Origin: S012-109 sp964425105
Lineage (GTDB): Bacteria > Pseudomonadota > Gammaproteobacteria > SZUA-140
DNA length: 64,000 nucleotides
Reading direction: 5' to 3'
NCBI GenBank assembly: GCA_964425105.1
Contig: CAYRLE010000002.1
Span: forward strand, 9,251 to 73,250
The translations under genes were made by a program, and so were the position numbers. The notes under the pieces were generated by a model, which saw nothing but the letters and a program-made list of their open reading frames with translations, did no database searches and was not told where the DNA came from. Every line of letters starts with the position of its first letter. Within the stretch, counting starts at the first letter, position 1. Shown one piece after another: positions 1 to 9,641 of the stretch.

Positions 1-2
1 AC

Positions 3-1031
3 TGGCAGAGCGGCCTGGTGCCGGCCCTGCTGGCCCCGCGCCGGCCGCGGCCGGCCACCATCTTCACCATCCACAACCTGGCCTACCAGGGCCTGTTCTC
101 CTGGGACGAGTTCCAGACCCTGCACCTGCCCCAGACCCTGTGGTCCATGCATGCCATGGAATTCTACGGCAAGTTTTCCTTCATCAAGGGCGGCATCGTG
201 TTCGCCGACATGATCAGCACCGTGAGCCCCAACTACGCGCGCGAGATCACCACCCCTGAATACGGCTGCGGCCTGGAGGATCTGCTCAAGACCCGCGCGG
301 AACGCTTGGTGGGCATACTCAACGGCGCCGACTACAGCCAGTGGAATCCTGCCAAGGACCCCTATCTGAAACGCACCTACAACGCCTACACCATCGAGCA
401 CAAGGCCGACAACAAGGCCGCCCTGCAGGCCTACTTCAAGCTCCCCCGCGAGCCGCGCACCCCGCTCATCGGCCTCGTCGGCCGCCTCGTGGAACAAAAG
501 GGCTTCGACCTGCTGCTGGCCATCCTGCCCCAGCTGCTGCAGCGCCAGGTGCAATTGGTCATCCTGGGCAGCGGCGACAAGTCTCTGGAGGCGCGCCTCA
601 AGCGCGCCACCATCGACTACCCGCGCCAGGTAGCCGCCCGCATCGGCTACGACGAAGCGCTGGCCCACCAGATCGAGGGCGGCGCCGACATGTTCCTCAT
701 GCCGTCGCGCTACGAACCCTGCGGCCTCAACCAGATCTACAGCCTGCGCTATGGCACCCTGCCCATCGTGCGCCGCACCGGGGGCCTGGCCAACACCGTG
801 GTCGATGCCAGCGAGAAGAACATCGCCAACCGCACCGCCACCGGCATCGTCTTCGACGAGGCCACCCCCGAGGCCCTGCTCGCCGCCATCGACCGCGCCC
901 TGGCGCTCTACCGCCAGCCCCGCCTGTGGAAGAAGGTCATCTTCAACGCCATGCAGCAGGATTTCAGCTGGCGGCGCAGCGCGCGCCAGTACCTGTCGCT
1001 CTACCAGCGGGCACGCAGCCTGTCGGAGTAA
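3..1031 (+). CDS. glgA: Glycogen synthase (ADP-glucose type), 5'-truncated
   Basis: The reading frame is open from base 3, so the start lies before the window; about 343 C-terminal residues of an expected ~480-500 are present. The product transfers glucose from ADP-glucose to the growing alpha-1,4-glucan in the cytoplasm. Visible family signatures are HNLAYQG, the YGCGLEDLL segment, the hinge NGADYSQWNP, the start of the GT-B second domain (GLVGRLVEQKG), the nucleotide-sugar site with SRYEPCGLNQ, then RRTGGLANTV and the C-terminal DFSW motif. The GTG at 18 is internal and not a real start. The gene runs the same way as ppc, about 175 bp upstream of it. Confidence 0.95.
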   Translation, partial: WQSGLVPALLAPRRPRPATIFTIHNLAYQGLFSWDEFQTLHLPQTLWSMHAMEFYGKFSFIKGGIVFADMISTVSPNYAREITTPEYGCGLEDLLKTRAERLVGILNGADYSQWNPAKDPYLKRTYNAYTIEHKADNKAALQAYFKLPREPRTPLIGLVGRLVEQKGFDLLLAILPQLLQRQVQLVILGSGDKSLEARLKRATIDYPRQVAARIGYDEALAHQIEGGADMFLMPSRYEPCGLNQIYSLRYGTLPIVRRTGGLANTVVDASEKNIANRTATGIVFDEATPEALLAAIDRALALYRQPRLWKKVIFNAMQQDFSWRRSARQYLSLYQRARSLSE

Positions 1032-1131
1032 AAAAATCCCGTTGTCCAAGGGGCGCGCGTATGGGCGCTGCCCACCACCTCTCATTCCCGGCGCTCCAGC
1101 CCCGCCCCGCGCAGCCCCCAGGGGAATCGGG

Positions 1132-1137
1132 TATAAT
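1132..1137 (+). promoter_or_regulatory. Candidate -10 box upstream of ppc
   Basis: TATAAT preceded by GGG lies about 70 bp before the ppc start, inside a very GC-rich stretch. No good -35 hexamer is seen 16-18 bp upstream, so this is a candidate only. The same intergenic region carries the small palindrome TGGGCGCTGCCCA at 1062-1074. Confidence 0.45.
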
Positions 1138-1207
1138 GCGCCCTGCGCCATGACGGCCTTAAGAAAAAAACAAGACAACTTTATGATTGATTTCTCGAAT
1201 GCAATCC

Positions 1208-4000
1208 ATGACAGACAGTGACAAGAAACTGCGCGCCCGGGTCAAGCTGTTCGGCAATCTGCTGGGCCAGGTGCTGCGTTCCCAGGCCGGCGGACGGGTG
1301 TTCGTGGCGGTGGAGGCCCTGCGCAAGGGCTATATCCGCCTGCGCAAGGAGGAGTCGCCGGAGAAACACGAGCAGCTCTCGCGCATCATCAAGAAGCTGG
1401 ACCCCACCACCCTGACCCATGTGGTGCGCGCCTTCAGCACCTATTTCAGCCTGGTGAACATCGCCGAGGAGGCCTTTCATCACCAGCAGCGGCGCCTCAT
1501 GCGGCGCCGCGGCAGGAACCTCTGGACCGGCTCTTTCGAAGAGACCCTGCAGGCCTTCCGCAAAGAGCGCATCGATGCGGGACAGCTGCAGCAGTTGCTG
1601 GACCGCCTCAGCTACATGCCTGTGATCACCGCCCATCCCACCGAGTCCAAGCGCCACACCATCATGGAGGCCCAGCGCCGCATCTTCGTCACCAGTGAAC
1701 AGCTGGACGACACCCGCCTCTCCCGCGAGGAACGCGAGGAGGTCATCGACAACCTGGAAACCAGGATCCAGACCCTGTGGAAGACCGATGAAGTCCGCTC
1801 CCAGCGCCCCCAGGTAACGGGGGAAATCCGCCATGGCATCTTCTATTTCCAGGACAGCCTGTTTCAGGCCATGCCGGCCATGTACCGGGAATTCGAGAAG
1901 GCCATCCACAAGGTCTACGGCGCCGAGGCGGAGAACCTGCGCCTGCCCAGTTTCCTGCGCTTCGGCTCCTGGATCGGTGGCGACCGCGACGGCAATCCCA
2001 ATGTCACGCCCCAGACCACGGTCACCGCGGTACGTCTTCACCATGCCATGGTGCTCAAGGAATACCTGCGGCGCATCAGCCAGCTCAGCCATGAACTGAC
2101 CCATTCCATTCTGTTGTGCCAGCCCAGCGAGGGCTTCCTCGCCAGCCTGGCGCAGGACGAACGCTATGCCACCGGCGCCTTCCCCGACAACGTCGACCGC
2201 TTCCGCAACGAACCCTACCGGCGCAAGCTCTATATCATGCGCCACCGCCTCCAGCACATGCTCACCGACATCCGCCGGCGCCTCGCCGGCGAGCAGGGGC
2301 ACACCCCGGCAGAGGCCTATGACTGCGTCGAGGCCTTCCTGGGGGACCTCTACCTGATCCGCGACTCCCTGGCCTCCCATGGCGACGCCAATGTCGCCGC
2401 GGGCAGCCTCAAGGATCTGATCCGCCTGGTGGAGAGCTGCGGCTTCTTTCTGGTGCACCTGGACGTGCGCCAGGAGTCCACCCGCCACAGCGAGGCGGTC
2501 ACGGAGCTATTGGCCGGCCTGCCGCTGGCGGTGGACTACCCCGCGCTCACCGAGCAGCAGCGCCTGGAGGTGCTGGCCGACCATCTCAGCCGCCCATCAC
2601 TGACCCTGGACAAGGCCGCCCTCAGCGAGGCCACTCGCGAGACCCTGGAGGTATTCGAGGTGATGAAGGCCATGCGCGAGGAGATCAGCCCTGACGCCTT
2701 CGGCAGCTACGTGATTTCCATGACCCACAGCGCCAGCCATGTGCTGGAGGTGCTGTTCCTGGCGCAGCAGGCGGGGCTGGCGGGACGGGACGAGGCAGGC
2801 CAGTGGTTCTGTGAGCTGCGCGTCGCGCCGCTGTTCGAGACCATCGAGGACCTGATGCATATCGAGCCGGTGCTCACCGCGCTGCTGGACAACAGCACCT
2901 ATGCCGCCCTGCTCAAGGCCTCGGGCAATCTGCAGGAGATCATGCTGGGCTATTCCGATTCCTGCAAGGACGGCGGCATCCTCTCCTCCTCCTGGAATCT
3001 CTACAAGGCCCAGCTCAAGATCATCGAGATCACCTCGCGGCGCGGTATCGAATGCCAGCTGTTCCACGGCCGCGGCGGCACCATCGGCCGCGGCGGCGGC
3101 CCCACCCACGAGGCCATCCTCTCCCAGCCGCCGGGCACCGTCCATGGGCGCATCAAGTTCACCGAACAGGGCGAGATGGTGTCCTACAAATACAGCAACC
3201 GGGAAACCGCCGTCTATGAACTGGCGGTGGGCGTCACCGGCCTGCTCAAGGCCAGCAAATGCGTCATCGTGCCACCGCCCCGGGTCAGCCGCCGCCACAG
3301 CGAGATCATGGAGCAACTGGCGCGCACCGGCGAGGAGGCCTACCGGGATCTGGTGGACCGCACCGAGGGTTTTCTGGACTATTTCTACGAAGCGACGCCG
3401 GTGAGCGAAATCGCCCTGCTGAACATCGGCTCGCGTCCCTCGCACCGCAAGAAGAGCGACCGCTCCAAGAGCTCCATCCGCGCCATCCCCTGGGTATTCG
3501 GCTGGGCCCAGTCACGCCATACCCTGCCCGCCTGGTATGGCATCGGTTCCGCCCTGGAGACCTGGAGCGCGGAAAACCCCCAGCACCTGGACGAACTGAA
3601 GGAGATGTACCGCGACTGGCCCTTCTTCCGTGCCCTGCTGAGCAACACCCAGATGGCCCTGTTCAAGGCGGACATGGAGATCGCCCGGGAGTACGCCAGC
3701 CTGTGCAGTGACCAGGCGCTGGCGAAACGCATTTTCCAGCGCATCGAGGCGGAATACCAGCGCACCGTGAACCAGACCCTGGAGGTGGCCGAGGCCCGGC
3801 GACTCATCGAGGAGAATCCCTCCCTGGCGCTGTCCCTGAGCCGCCGCAACCCCTACCTCGACCCTCTGAGCCATATCCAGGTCACGGTGTTGGGCCGTTT
3901 TCGCGACCCTCATCTCAGCGACGAGGAACGCAACGAGTGGCTCAACCCCCTGCTGCGTTCCATCAATGCCATTGCCGCGGGGATGCGCAATACGGGTTGA
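1208..4000 (+). CDS. ppc: Phosphoenolpyruvate carboxylase
   Basis: This enzyme carboxylates phosphoenolpyruvate with bicarbonate to oxaloacetate, refilling the TCA cycle. About 930 residues, full family length. Catalytic and binding signatures are VITAHPTESKR near residue 145, GGDRDGNP, the LGYSDSCKDGG loop, the glycine-rich FHGRGGTIGRGGGP loop, GSRPSHRK, and the conserved C-terminal RNTG that binds inhibitory aspartate in the family. The ATG at 1208 (MTDSDKKLR) aligns best with the E. coli N-terminus. In-frame TTG 1187 and ATG 1199 are alternatives, and no strong Shine-Dalgarno decides between them. The gene appears monocistronic. Confidence 0.97.
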   Translation: MTDSDKKLRARVKLFGNLLGQVLRSQAGGRVFVAVEALRKGYIRLRKEESPEKHEQLSRIIKKLDPTTLTHVVRAFSTYFSLVNIAEEAFHHQQRRLMRRRGRNLWTGSFEETLQAFRKERIDAGQLQQLLDRLSYMPVITAHPTESKRHTIMEAQRRIFVTSEQLDDTRLSREEREEVIDNLETRIQTLWKTDEVRSQRPQVTGEIRHGIFYFQDSLFQAMPAMYREFEKAIHKVYGAEAENLRLPSFLRFGSWIGGDRDGNPNVTPQTTVTAVRLHHAMVLKEYLRRISQLSHELTHSILLCQPSEGFLASLAQDERYATGAFPDNVDRFRNEPYRRKLYIMRHRLQHMLTDIRRRLAGEQGHTPAEAYDCVEAFLGDLYLIRDSLASHGDANVAAGSLKDLIRLVESCGFFLVHLDVRQESTRHSEAVTELLAGLPLAVDYPALTEQQRLEVLADHLSRPSLTLDKAALSEATRETLEVFEVMKAMREEISPDAFGSYVISMTHSASHVLEVLFLAQQAGLAGRDEAGQWFCELRVAPLFETIEDLMHIEPVLTALLDNSTYAALLKASGNLQEIMLGYSDSCKDGGILSSSWNLYKAQLKIIEITSRRGIECQLFHGRGGTIGRGGGPTHEAILSQPPGTVHGRIKFTEQGEMVSYKYSNRETAVYELAVGVTGLLKASKCVIVPPPRVSRRHSEIMEQLARTGEEAYRDLVDRTEGFLDYFYEATPVSEIALLNIGSRPSHRKKSDRSKSSIRAIPWVFGWAQSRHTLPAWYGIGSALETWSAENPQHLDELKEMYRDWPFFRALLSNTQMALFKADMEIAREYASLCSDQALAKRIFQRIEAEYQRTVNQTLEVAEARRLIEENPSLALSLSRRNPYLDPLSHIQVTVLGRFRDPHLSDEERNEWLNPLLRSINAIAAGMRNTG

Positions 4001-4143
4001 TGAAACGGCTGAGGAGCGAGGTGTAGAAAAACATGGCCGACACCGCGCCTGTCCCACTCTGTGCCTTTACACTGCACGCTTTTCTCATTACCCTTCCCAC
4101 ACCTGACAATAACCACTCCCACAGCTATGGAGGACCGCCTTTC

Positions 4144-4347
4144 ATGAACATGCAGGAAATTCGCCAAATCGCCCGCTCCCGCGGCCTCAAGGCCGGCAAG
4201 AAAACCAAGATCAACCTGGTGCGCAGCATTCAGAACGCCGAAGGCAATTTCGACTGCTTCGCCACCGCCATCGGCGGTATCTGCGACCAGGAGACTTGCC
4301 TTTGGCGTCAGGATTGCCTGACCCTGTCCGTCAAGCAGGCTTCCTGA
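4144..4347 (+). CDS. Small SAP-domain-like protein with Cys-rich tail
   Basis: A 67-residue protein. Residues 1-30 (MNMQEIRQIARSRGLKAGKK...) resemble a SAP / Rho-N helix-extended-helix nucleic-acid-binding motif. Residues 38-60 hold four cysteines (DCF, ICD, TCLW, DCL), which could bind a metal. The start at ATG 4144 is supported by GGAGG about 10 bases upstream; a longer in-frame reading from 4033 has no such support. I recall similar short 'SAP domain-containing' proteins in sulfur-oxidising and metal-reducing bacteria, but no function is established. It converges on panD. Confidence 0.75.
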   Translation: MNMQEIRQIARSRGLKAGKKTKINLVRSIQNAEGNFDCFATAIGGICDQETCLWRQDCLTLSVKQAS

Positions 4348-4356
4348 AGTAGTGAG

Positions 4357-4386
4357 AAGCCCCCCTTTCTCAAAGGGAGAGGGAGA
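4357..4386. repeat. Short GAAGCCC...AAAGGG palindromic motif between convergent genes
   Basis: GAAGCCCCCCTTTCTCAAAG followed by GGAGAGGG can fold as a small hairpin in the 46 bp between the SAP gene and panD. A close relative lies at 45090-45120 downstream of xerD. No U-tract follows on either strand, so a terminator role is not shown. Confidence 0.4.
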
Positions 4387-4393
4387 GGAAGAG

Positions 4394-4774
4394 TCAGGCC
4401 ACTTGCAGCGGGATGCTGTTGCGGGTGTGGGTGATGGTGTTGCGCTCGTCCAGATAGATCAGGCGCGGCGAGAACTGGGCAAGCTCCTGGGCGCTGAGTG
4501 CCGCATAGCTGCAGATGATCACCCGGTCGCCGGGGCTGGCCTTGTGGGCCGCGGCGCCGTTCACTGAAATCATTCCCGAATCCCGCTCGGCGCGGATGGC
4601 ATAGGTGACGAAACGCTCACCGTTGTCGATATTGTAGATATGGATCTGCTCGTATTCGCGGATGTCGGCGGCCTCCAACAGCGCCTCGTCGATGGCGCAG
4701 GAACCTTCATAGTCCAACTCCACCTGGGTCACGCAGGCGCGGTGCAGTTTGGCCTTCAGCATTGTCCGATTCAT
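4394..4774 (-). CDS. panD: Aspartate 1-decarboxylase proenzyme
   Basis: PanD makes beta-alanine from L-aspartate, the partner of pantoate in the PanC reaction. It is 126 residues, the normal family length. The self-cleavage site is visible in YEGSC at about residues 22-26, where cleavage between Gly and Ser gives the pyruvoyl group. Other landmarks are Y58 in the VTYAI region, the NGAAAH segment and the late IICSYA strand. It is last of the pan genes on this strand, separated from panC by about 210 bp that contain a palindromic heptamer-repeat element, so it may be transcribed with panC or from its own promoter. Confidence 0.97.
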   Translation of the reverse strand: MNRTMLKAKLHRACVTQVELDYEGSCAIDEALLEAADIREYEQIHIYNIDNGERFVTYAIRAERDSGMISVNGAAAHKASPGDRVIICSYAALSAQELAQFSPRLIYLDERNTITHTRNSIPLQVA

Positions 4775-4898
4775 GTGTGGTCGTCATCCAAGCTATAGTC
4801 AAAGATCGGCGCCTGCCACAGAGGGGCCAGCGCCGGGACGAATTTTAGCACTAATAGGGTCCATGGGAAAAATCTTTTCTGAATCCGTGGGTTAAGGG

Positions 4899-4998
4899 GG
4901 TAATGCGTGATGGGTGATGAGTGATGCGTGGGAGATAAGACTTCTGTAATGAGCCGGAAGCATTGTCCCATCACCCATCACTCATCACTCATTACCCA
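4899..4998. repeat. Palindromic heptamer-repeat element A (GTGATGN type)
   Basis: The left arm 4899-4933 is a run of heptamers GTAATGC, GTGATGG, GTGATGA, GTGATGC. The right arm 4966-4998 is the inverted version (CATCAC units). About 32 bases form the loop. The arms differ mainly at heptamer position 7. The right arm contains the last codons and the TGA stop of panC (4985-4987). Confidence 0.85.
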
Positions 4999-5842
4999 CC
5001 TTCACACAAACATTATCGATGAGCCGCGCGCTGCCCAGCCAGGCTGCAGTGAGAACCACCAGCGCCCGTTCGCCGTCCTGCGGTGCCGCGAGATCCTCTG
5101 CGCGGCGGATGCTGAAATACTCGGGACGCAGTCCCTCCTGGGTCAGGGTTTCCATGGCCTCCTGCTCCATGGCCTGGTGGTCGCCGCGTCCCGCCGCCAA
5201 CTGCTCCGCGGTACGACACAACGTCCGGTAGAGGGCCGGGGCGCGCCGCCGCTCCTCCGCGGAGAGATAGCGGTTGCGGGAACTCATGGCCAGGCCGTCG
5301 GCCTCGCGCACTGTGGGCACGCCCACGATCTCCACGGGCAGGGCCAGGTCCTCCACCATGCGCCGGATCAGCAGCAGTTGCTGGAAATCTTTTTCGCCGA
5401 ACACGGCCAGGTCCGGCTGCACGATGTTGAACAGCTTGTTCACCACCGTGGTTACCCCCTCGAAATGACCGGGGCGGAAGGCGCCGCACAGGATGTCCGA
5501 CAGGCCGGGCACCGTCACCCGGGTGCTCTCTTGCAGAGGCCGCCGGTAGAATTCAGCCGTGGGCGGGGCGAACAGCAGTGTGACACCCGCCGCCTCCAGC
5601 TGTGCGGCATCCTCCCGGAAGGTGCGCGGGTAGGCGGCAAAATCATCGGCGTCGTTGAACTGCATGGGATTGACGAAGATGCTCGCCGCCACCGCCGGGG
5701 CGCGGCGCCGGGCCTCCGCCACCAGGGCGAGATGCCCGGCATGGAGATTGCCCATGGTGGGCACGAAGGCCAGCGGCTTTCCCGCGCGGCGCAGCCCTCC
5801 CGCCGCGGCGCGCATGGCAGCCATGTCGCGCAGGATCTCCAT
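4985..5842 (-). CDS. panC: Pantothenate synthetase (pantoate-beta-alanine ligase)
   Basis: PanC joins pantoate and beta-alanine with ATP via pantoyl adenylate. 285 residues. The adenylate-forming signatures PTMGNLHAGHLALV (HxGH-like), the VFGEKDFQQL loop and the late MSSRNRYLS motif are present. The ATG at 5842 is chosen because MEILRDMAAMR aligns with the family, and its A is shared with the panB stop (TGATG). A longer reading from 6094 only runs antiframe through panB. The final codons GTG GGT AAT GAG TGA lie inside repeat element A, so the C-terminal VGNE is repeat-encoded. Confidence 0.96.
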   Translation of the reverse strand: MEILRDMAAMRAAAGGLRRAGKPLAFVPTMGNLHAGHLALVAEARRRAPAVAASIFVNPMQFNDADDFAAYPRTFREDAAQLEAAGVTLLFAPPTAEFYRRPLQESTRVTVPGLSDILCGAFRPGHFEGVTTVVNKLFNIVQPDLAVFGEKDFQQLLLIRRMVEDLALPVEIVGVPTVREADGLAMSSRNRYLSAEERRRAPALYRTLCRTAEQLAAGRGDHQAMEQEAMETLTQEGLRPEYFSIRRAEDLAAPQDGERALVVLTAAWLGSARLIDNVCVKVGNE

Positions 5843-6660
5843 CAGGAAAAGCTGTGTTCGGGGGCGGGAAAGACCCCGCGCTTGACCTCGTCGACATAGG
5901 CGGCCAGGGCGCCGGGGATGGAGCCGCCCCCTGCCAGGAAATCCTTGCTGAACTTGGGCCGCCGCCCGGGGGTGATGCCCAGCATGTCGTAGAGCACCAG
6001 CACCTGGCCGTCGCAGTCCGGCCCGGCGCCGATGCCGATCAGCGGCGCCGCCACGGCCTGGCTGATCTCCCGTGCCAGGTCGCCGGGCACACACTCCAGC
6101 AGTAGCAGATCGGCGCCGGCCTCACACAGCAGCCGGGCATCCGCCACCATGCGCCGCGCCGCCGCGCTGTCGCGCCCCTGCACCCGGTAGCCCCCCAGTT
6201 TGTGCACCGACTGGGGCCGCAGGCCGAGATGGGCGCAGACCGGGATACCGCGCCGGCTCATGAGGCCCACGGTCTCGGCCATTTCCTCCCCGCCCTCGAT
6301 CTTGACCATATGGGCGCCGCCCTGCTTCATGAGGCGCGCCGCATTGAGCAGGGCCCGCGACGGCGTCATGTCGCTCATGAATGGCATGTCGGCCATGATC
6401 AGGGCGCGGCGCCGGGCGCGGGCGACACAGGCGCAGTGATAGATCATCTCCTTGAGGGTCACCGGCAGGGTGGTCTCGCGCCCCTGGATCACCATACCCA
6501 GGGAATCCCCCACCAGCACTACCTCCACACCGGCGGCCTCCAGCAGGGTGGTGAAGCTGGCATCGTAGGCGGTGAGACAGGCGAATTTCTCGCCGCGCCC
6601 CTTCATATCACGCAAGGTGGCGACGGTAACCGGTGCGCTGGCGGCTGAAGAACTCGTCAT
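5842..6660 (-). CDS. panB: 3-methyl-2-oxobutanoate hydroxymethyltransferase
   Basis: PanB transfers a hydroxymethyl group from methylene-tetrahydrofolate to ketoisovalerate, the first committed step to pantothenate and CoA. About 272 residues. Family marks are LTAYDASF, the metal/substrate loop GDSLGMVIQGRETTLPVTL, DMPFMS, VKIEGG and AHLGLRPQSVH. Start ATG 6660 lies just after the kinase stop. An in-frame GTG at 6666 would overlap that stop as GTGA, and either start is possible. It is tightly packed with panC downstream and the deoxynucleoside kinase and folK upstream, a layout common in gammaproteobacteria. Confidence 0.97.
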   Translation of the reverse strand: MTSSSAASAPVTVATLRDMKGRGEKFACLTAYDASFTTLLEAAGVEVVLVGDSLGMVIQGRETTLPVTLKEMIYHCACVARARRRALIMADMPFMSDMTPSRALLNAARLMKQGGAHMVKIEGGEEMAETVGLMSRRGIPVCAHLGLRPQSVHKLGGYRVQGRDSAAARRMVADARLLCEAGADLLLLECVPGDLAREISQAVAAPLIGIGAGPDCDGQVLVLYDMLGITPGRRPKFSKDFLAGGGSIPGALAAYVDEVKRGVFPAPEHSFS

Positions 6661-6662
6661 GG

Positions 6663-7316
6663 TCACAGATCCAGGGGCAGGGGGTTGAAATAATGCCGTC
6701 CACTGGTGATGGTGCAGACCTTCTCCAGCAGGGCCTCGTAGTCCTCATCCTTGTTGATGGGATCGATCTCGGCGGCATTGACGATGAGCAGCGGCGAGGC
6801 GCTGTAATAATGGAACAGGCGCGCATAGGCGTCCACCACTTTCTGCAGGTAGTCGGCATCGATGTACTGCTCGTGGCGAATGCCGCGCTGGCGGATGCGC
6901 GCCAGCAGGGTGTCCACCGGGGCCTGCAGATAGACCACCAAGTCGGGCCGTGGCACGTCCAGGGTCAACTGCCGGTAGACCTGCTCGTAGAGCCGCAGCT
7001 CGTCGTCGTCCAGGGTCAGCTGGGCGAACAGGCGGTCCTTTTCCATGAGGAAGTCCGCCACCCGCACCGAGCGGAAGATGTCGCCCTGGCGCAGGGCCTG
7101 CATCTGGCGCGCGCGCTGGAACAGGAAAAAGAGCTGGGTCTGCAGGGCCGCCTCGCGGGAATTGTGGTAGAAACGCTCCAGAAAGGGATTCTCATCGGCC
7201 CCTTCCAACAACAACTCGGTCTCGAAGGTGCGGGCGAAACGCCGCGCCAGGCTGGTCTTGCCCACCCCGATGGGGCCCTCGATGACGATGTAATCAGGAT
7301 GTCGGTGCGGCGTCAT
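6663..7316 (-). CDS. Deoxynucleoside kinase family protein
   Basis: 217 residues of the dNK/thymidine kinase 2-like P-loop family that phosphorylates deoxynucleosides. A Walker A motif GPIGVGKT is at about residues 14-21, an ERFY segment follows, RVADFLMEKDR matches the substrate-side DR motif, and the LID-like RIRQRGIRHEQ stretch is at about 150. The start overlaps the end of folK by about 23 bp. This kinase often sits between folK and panB in gammaproteobacteria. Its own substrate preference cannot be read from the sequence; deoxyadenosine/deoxyguanosine kinase is the usual annotation. It may supply dNMPs by salvage alongside the class II reductase encoded further on. Confidence 0.85.
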   Translation of the reverse strand: MTPHRHPDYIVIEGPIGVGKTSLARRFARTFETELLLEGADENPFLERFYHNSREAALQTQLFFLFQRARQMQALRQGDIFRSVRVADFLMEKDRLFAQLTLDDDELRLYEQVYRQLTLDVPRPDLVVYLQAPVDTLLARIRQRGIRHEQYIDADYLQKVVDAYARLFHYYSASPLLIVNAAEIDPINKDEDYEALLEKVCTITSGRHYFNPLPLDL

Positions 7317-7812
7317 GGGAAGTTATCCGAGTCAGCCCCCGGTCGCGGCAACGGGCCAGCAGCAACTCCAGGCTGCCCAGCCGGGGAATGTTCAAGCGAG
7401 GGGCGATTTCATAGAGAGGATACAGGACAAAGTCGCGCTGCGGCAATCCGGGATGGGGCAGGATCAGCCGCCGCTCGTCCATCACCAACTCGTCGTAGAG
7501 CAGCAGATCCAGATCCAGGATACGGGGTCCCCAGCGCCTGCCGTCGCGCACCCGGCCGTGGCGGGCCTCCACGGCCTGCAGGCAATCCAGGAGTTCATGG
7601 GGGCCAAGATGGGTCTCCAGGGCGGCCACGGCATTGACGTAGTCGGGCTGGGGCAGCACCCCCAGGGGAGGGCTGCCATAGAGGGCGGAACAGGCCGTAC
7701 AGCGGCTCTCCGGCAGTTCTGCCAGCGCCGCCAGCCCCCTCTCCACCTGGGCCCGGGGATCCTGCAGATTGCTGCCCACGCCGATATAGGCCCGTGAAAA
7801 CGCCGCTGCCAT
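7294..7812 (-). CDS. folK: 2-amino-4-hydroxy-6-hydroxymethyldihydropteridine pyrophosphokinase
   Basis: FolK transfers pyrophosphate from ATP to hydroxymethyldihydropterin in folate synthesis. 172 residues. Conserved features are YIGVGSNL at the N-terminus, the YGSPPLGVLPQPDYVN loop, and RRWGPRILDLDLLLY carrying the two metal-binding aspartates, then LPHPGLPQRDFVL. Start ATG 7812 is 4 bases after the pcnB stop. A longer reading from 8124 overlaps pcnB out of frame and is rejected. It is cotranscribed with pcnB and the kinase/pan genes. Confidence 0.96.
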   Translation of the reverse strand: MAAAFSRAYIGVGSNLQDPRAQVERGLAALAELPESRCTACSALYGSPPLGVLPQPDYVNAVAALETHLGPHELLDCLQAVEARHGRVRDGRRWGPRILDLDLLLYDELVMDERRLILPHPGLPQRDFVLYPLYEIAPRLNIPRLGSLELLLARCRDRGLTRITSHDAAPTS

Positions 7813-7816
7813 GGTG

Positions 7817-9115
<1,299 letters not shown>

Positions 9116-9144
9116 GGTTCTCGTACCTCAATGACAAATGTGGC

Positions 9145-9172
9145 TTGTACTCTTCCGGAACCGCCGTATAAT
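9145..9172 (+). promoter_or_regulatory. Sigma-70 promoter of the tRNA-Glu gene
   Basis: -35 TTGTAC (9145-9150), 16 bp spacer, -10 TATAAT (9167-9172). The tRNA begins about 55 bases downstream. It is divergent from pcnB. Confidence 0.7.
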
Positions 9173-9227
9173 AGCCGAAAAAATATGATTTAGCTCGCTG
9201 AATCTCCACTTCGACCAGTCATCCTTC

Positions 9228-9303
9228 GCTCCCTTCGTCTAGCGGCCTAGGACACCGCCCTCTCACGGCGGGAACAGGGGTTCGAGTCCCCTAGGGAGCG
9301 CCA
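9228..9303 (+). tRNA. tRNA-Glu (anticodon CTC)
   Basis: A 76-base cloverleaf with encoded CCA. The acceptor stem is GCTCCCT (9228-9234) with AGGGAGC (9293-9299). The anticodon stem CCGCC/GGCGG encloses loop CTCTCAC with anticodon CTC at 9262-9264. The T-arm has GGTTCGAGTCC. It is very close to the E. coli tRNA-Glu sequence except for the C at the wobble base, so it reads GAG codons. Confidence 0.95.
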
Positions 9304-9315
9304 TTCCATATCGCG

Positions 9316-9461
9316 GGAATCTCTGATTGATTCATGAACCGCTGTCTGGCGGCTGGAATGTCCCGGCCCGGCTAAGAAAATCTTAGCAAGAGCATGCTAT
9401 TACCTGCGCTTTTCGCCTTGCTCCGGAACATTTCATCTCGCCATCCTTAACCAGAGACTCC
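9316..9461 (-). mobile_element. MITE-like element, copy 1
   Basis: Bounded by inverted ends GGAATCTCTGATTGATTC (left) and its imperfect complement near AACCAGAGACTCC (right). Read on the minus strand, almost the whole length matches the copy at 23364-23522, including the AAGGCGAAAAGCGCAGGTAA block; the main difference is about 13 missing bases near one end. No transposase and no clear target duplication, so it looks like an old, non-autonomous insertion directly after the tRNA. Confidence 0.75.
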
Positions 9462-9510
9462 CAAGTTCAATATGTTACCGGTACCTGCCCGGAACAGAAG
9501 GGGCTGCGGC

Positions 9511-9538
9511 AAAAAAAAATCCCGCCGGAGAGGCGGGA
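9511..9538 (-). terminator. Rho-independent terminator
   Basis: Read on the minus strand: CCCGCC, loop TCTCC, GGCGGG, then nine T. It is correctly placed about 100 bp downstream of the YgaP-like gene (stop at 9642). A small perfect hairpin CATTACA-TCC-TGTAATG lies just upstream at 9542-9558. Confidence 0.85.
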
Positions 9539-9641
9539 AAGACATTACATCCTGTAATGCTTCGGGCTGCTGTCTGGATCAGCAGCGGGAGGTGAGTCCC
9601 TTCAACCGAGAATGATTTTCCTCATACGGCTGCCCACTCCT

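Noticed and set aside
1181..2488. 435-residue reading frame opposite ppc
   Set aside because: Antisense shadow of a strongly recognised gene; composition is low-complexity Gly/Ala/His/Gln typical of the reverse strand of GC-rich codons.
4033..4143. N-terminal extension of the SAP-like protein
   Set aside because: No homology-like sequence and the ribosome site lies inside it, in front of 4144.
4899..4998. CRISPR-like array
   Set aside because: The repeats are 7 bases long, tandem and palindromic as a whole; there are no spacers of constant length and no cas genes.
9228..9461. Genomic island attached at tRNA-Glu
   Set aside because: No duplicated tRNA 3' end and no integrase; only a 146-bp MITE-like element lies there.
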